Source: Alloprevotella tannerae
GTDB taxonomy: Bacteria; Bacteroidota; Bacteroidia; Bacteroidales; Bacteroidaceae
Direction of reading: 5' to 3'
DNA: 7,583 nt
Assembly (NCBI GenBank): GCA_015259305.1
Contig: JABZGO010000050.1
Coordinates: 2,536 to 10,118, forward strand
A program made the position numbers and the translations under genes. Positions 5,891-7,583 of this stretch are shown here, in pieces; position 1 is the first letter of the stretch; each line of letters begins with the position of its first letter. The notes beneath the pieces were generated by a model that was not told the origin of the DNA, ran no database searches, and worked only from the letters and a program-made list of their open reading frames with translations.

Positions 5891-7366
5891 TTAACCGCGC
5901 AAGAATTGTACGGACGTCTCAATGTGAGGATACATTACCTCATCTTCGCTGATGAAGGGCACAGCCTTGCGGTAAGCGGCGTGGATCGCTTCGATCGCGG
6001 GAGATGACTTGAGCGGGCGACGGAAGTCTAAGGCTTGGGCTGCGTTGAACAGCTCGATAGCCAGTACGCGCTCGGTATTGAGGGCCACTTTGTACAACTT
6101 GATCGCTGCATTGGCGCCCATACTTACGTGGTCTTCCTGACCTTGGCAGGACGGAATGCTATCTACGGAAGCGGGTGAGCACAACGACTTGTTAAGACTT
6201 ACGATGGAAGCCGCCGTATATTGCGTGATCATGAAGCCGCTGTTTAAGCCCGGATTAGCCACGAGGAAGCTGGGCAAACCGCGGGTGCCGCTAACCAACT
6301 TGTAGATGCGGCGCTCGGAAATGTTAGCCAACTCGTTGAGGGCAATAGCCAAGAAGTCGATGGGCAGTGCAATGGGTTCGCCGTGGAAATTGCCGGCAGA
6401 GATCACGAGATCTTCGTCGGGGCAAACCGTAGGATTGTCGGTAGCGGAGTTGATTTCCGTATCGATCACTGATTTTACGTAGTTGATCGTATCTTTCGCA
6501 GCGCCGTGTACTTGCGGAACGCAACGGAAAGAGTAGGGATCTTGGACGTAAGTCTTCGGCTGCTTGATCAATTCGCTGCCTTCCAAGAGTTGCTTGATGT
6601 GAGCTGCCGTATCGATCTGGCCTTTGTGCGGTCTAACCGCGTGAACAGCAGGCGTAAACGGCTCGGGACGGCCTTCGTAGGCTTCGAGAGACATTACGGC
6701 GATCTTGTCAGCCCAATCGCTGAGTTTCATTGCTTGAAGAAGTCCCCAAACAGCGAAAGAGCTCATGTTCTGCGTACCATTCAAGAGTGCCAAACCTTCT
6801 TTGGAGGCTAAGTGAATGGGCTTCCAGCCTTTCTTCTCCAAAATAGCTGCGCCGGTCATCACTTCGCCTTCAAACTCTACTTCGCCTAAACCAACCAAAG
6901 GTAAGCTTAGGTGGGCAAGCGGCACGAGGTCGCCGGATGCCCCCAGAGAGCCCTGCATATAAACAATGGGGTAGATGTCGTTGTTGAAGAAGTCGATGAG
7001 TCGCTCTACAGTGTCGAGTTTGCAGCCTGAGAATCCGTAGCTCAAAGATTGAATCTTTAAGAGCAACATGATTTTTACAATCTCGTTGGGAACGCGATCT
7101 CCTACGCCGCAAGCGTGAGACATCATCAAGTTAACTTGAAGTTGTTCTAACTCTTCTGCGCTCACAGAAACGTTGCAAAGGGAGCCGAAACCGGTCGTTA
7201 CGCCGTAGATCGGTGCTTTGTTTTCTGCAATCTTCTTATCTAAGTATTCTCGACAACGTTGGATGCGTTGGCGGGCGTCGTCGCCCAATTCGAGTTTGTA
7301 TCCTTTTTCGATGATTTCGCCGACACGTTCGATGGAGAGGTGCTCAGCTGAAATGATATGCTTCAT
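5891..7366 (-). CDS. hutH: histidine ammonia-lyase
   Basis: Cytoplasmic homotetrameric lyase that removes ammonia from L-histidine to give trans-urocanate, the first step of the pathway. The 491-aa length is typical. The electrophilic MIO cofactor would form from A143-S144-G145 within GSLGASGDLVPLAHL. Other conserved parts are YGVTTGFG (Y54-G61, catalytic tyrosine loop), LNGTQN (N196), QDPYSFRCVPQ (275-285, with Y278 and R281), SATDNP, NFHGEP (326-331) and GQEDHVSMG (E411). The S83-H84 pair (MMSHACGVG) and E411 point to histidine rather than phenylalanine or tyrosine lyase activity, since those relatives carry other residues at the selectivity and Glu positions. The start codon lies 15 bp after the hutU stop, so the two are almost certainly co-transcribed. 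No Shine-Dalgarno is visible. Identification is firm. Confidence 0.97.
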   Translation of the reverse strand: MKHIISAEHLSIERVGEIIEKGYKLELGDDARQRIQRCREYLDKKIAENKAPIYGVTTGFGSLCNVSVSAEELEQLQVNLMMSHACGVGDRVPNEIVKIMLLLKIQSLSYGFSGCKLDTVERLIDFFNNDIYPIVYMQGSLGASGDLVPLAHLSLPLVGLGEVEFEGEVMTGAAILEKKGWKPIHLASKEGLALLNGTQNMSSFAVWGLLQAMKLSDWADKIAVMSLEAYEGRPEPFTPAVHAVRPHKGQIDTAAHIKQLLEGSELIKQPKTYVQDPYSFRCVPQVHGAAKDTINYVKSVIDTEINSATDNPTVCPDEDLVISAGNFHGEPIALPIDFLAIALNELANISERRIYKLVSGTRGLPSFLVANPGLNSGFMITQYTAASIVSLNKSLCSPASVDSIPSCQGQEDHVSMGANAAIKLYKVALNTERVLAIELFNAAQALDFRRPLKSSPAIEAIHAAYRKAVPFISEDEVMYPHIETSVQFLRG

Positions 7367-7381
7367 TGCTTTGTTGGTATT

Positions 7382-7583
7382 TTAGTTGAATAAGTTGTTG
7401 ATGAGATCATCTTCGACAAGGTTGGGCATCGTTACCTTGAAGCCCGGCGTGCGCTGCATTTCGCGCTCGATCGCGTGCATCGAACCTTCGTTGCGCGCCC
7501 AACTGCGGCGAGCAATGCCGTTGTTTACGTCCCAGAAAAGCATTTCTCGGATGTGGCGGTCGCTATCTTCGCTACCATCGATG
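7382..7583 (-). CDS. hutU: urocanate hydratase, C-terminal 66 codons only
   Basis: Translating the minus strand from the right edge gives 66 residues ending ...VEDDLINNLFN and a TAA stop at 7382-7384. The block MLFWDVNNGIARRSWARN, preceded by the acidic stretch DGSEDSD, resembles the C-terminus of the long bacterial urocanase (about 670 aa in Bacteroidota). That enzyme hydrates urocanate to 4-imidazolone-5-propionate using tightly bound NAD+. The catalytic NAD-binding core lies outside the window, so this rests on the C-terminal motif and on the position 15 bp upstream of hutH. The 5' part of the gene and the operon promoter are beyond the right edge. Confidence 0.82.
   Translation of the reverse strand, partial: IDGSEDSDRHIREMLFWDVNNGIARRSWARNEGSMHAIEREMQRTPGFKVTMPNLVEDDLINNLFN

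Noticed and set aside
6506..6811. 101-aa plus-strand frame inside hutH
   Set aside because: It is the antisense shadow of conserved hutH codons and has no recognisable domain. Similar frames inside hutI (4673-4930, 5204-5431) were rejected for the same reason.

Overview
The window looks like a chromosomal piece of a Bacteroidales bacterium, probably Porphyromonas or a close relative. The evidence is the L25/CTC-type ribosomal protein followed by pth and an Hsp15-like S4 protein, a GH32 enzyme with the extra N-terminal domain seen in Bacteroides-type fructanases, near-absence of Shine-Dalgarno sequences, and a good match to the Bacteroidota promoter (TAnnTTTG at -7, TTG near -33). Base composition looks close to 50% GC by eye. 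The genus is an inference.

Layout. (1) 1-1583, plus strand: a translation cluster, rplY (5'-truncated by the window edge), pth and an S4-domain Hsp15-like gene. The last two overlap by 4 bp. A strong rho-independent terminator (1618-1671) closes it. (2) 1672-1910: convergent intergenic region holding a 126-bp segment bounded by imperfect inverted repeats. (3) 1911-3812, minus strand: a secreted GH32 fructan/sucrose hydrolase with its own predicted promoter at 3988-4018. (4) 3813-4516: a non-coding block of about 700 bp with the GH32 promoter and leader, three 22-bp tandem repeats ending in a palindrome, and the terminator of the genes upstream. (5) 4517-7583, minus strand: histidine-degradation genes in transcription order hutU (C-terminal end only), hutH, hutI.

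How the genes work together. HutH turns histidine into urocanate, HutU makes imidazolonepropionate and HutI makes N-formimino-glutamate. The next enzyme (glutamate formiminotransferase or equivalent) is not between these genes and must lie upstream of hutU or elsewhere. The hut genes supply carbon and nitrogen from peptides. The GH32 gene adds sugar release from fructans or sucrose and appears to be a separate transcription unit. The plus-strand cluster is housekeeping: 5S-rRNA-binding L25, peptidyl-tRNA recycling, and rescue of blocked 50S subunits.

The coding content is ordinary. The parts worth a second look are non-coding: the 22-bp repeat/palindrome cluster (4223-4352), the 126-bp inverted-repeat segment (1736-1861), and two hairpins in the hutH-hutI gap. 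No new defence, mobile or biosynthetic system is evident.
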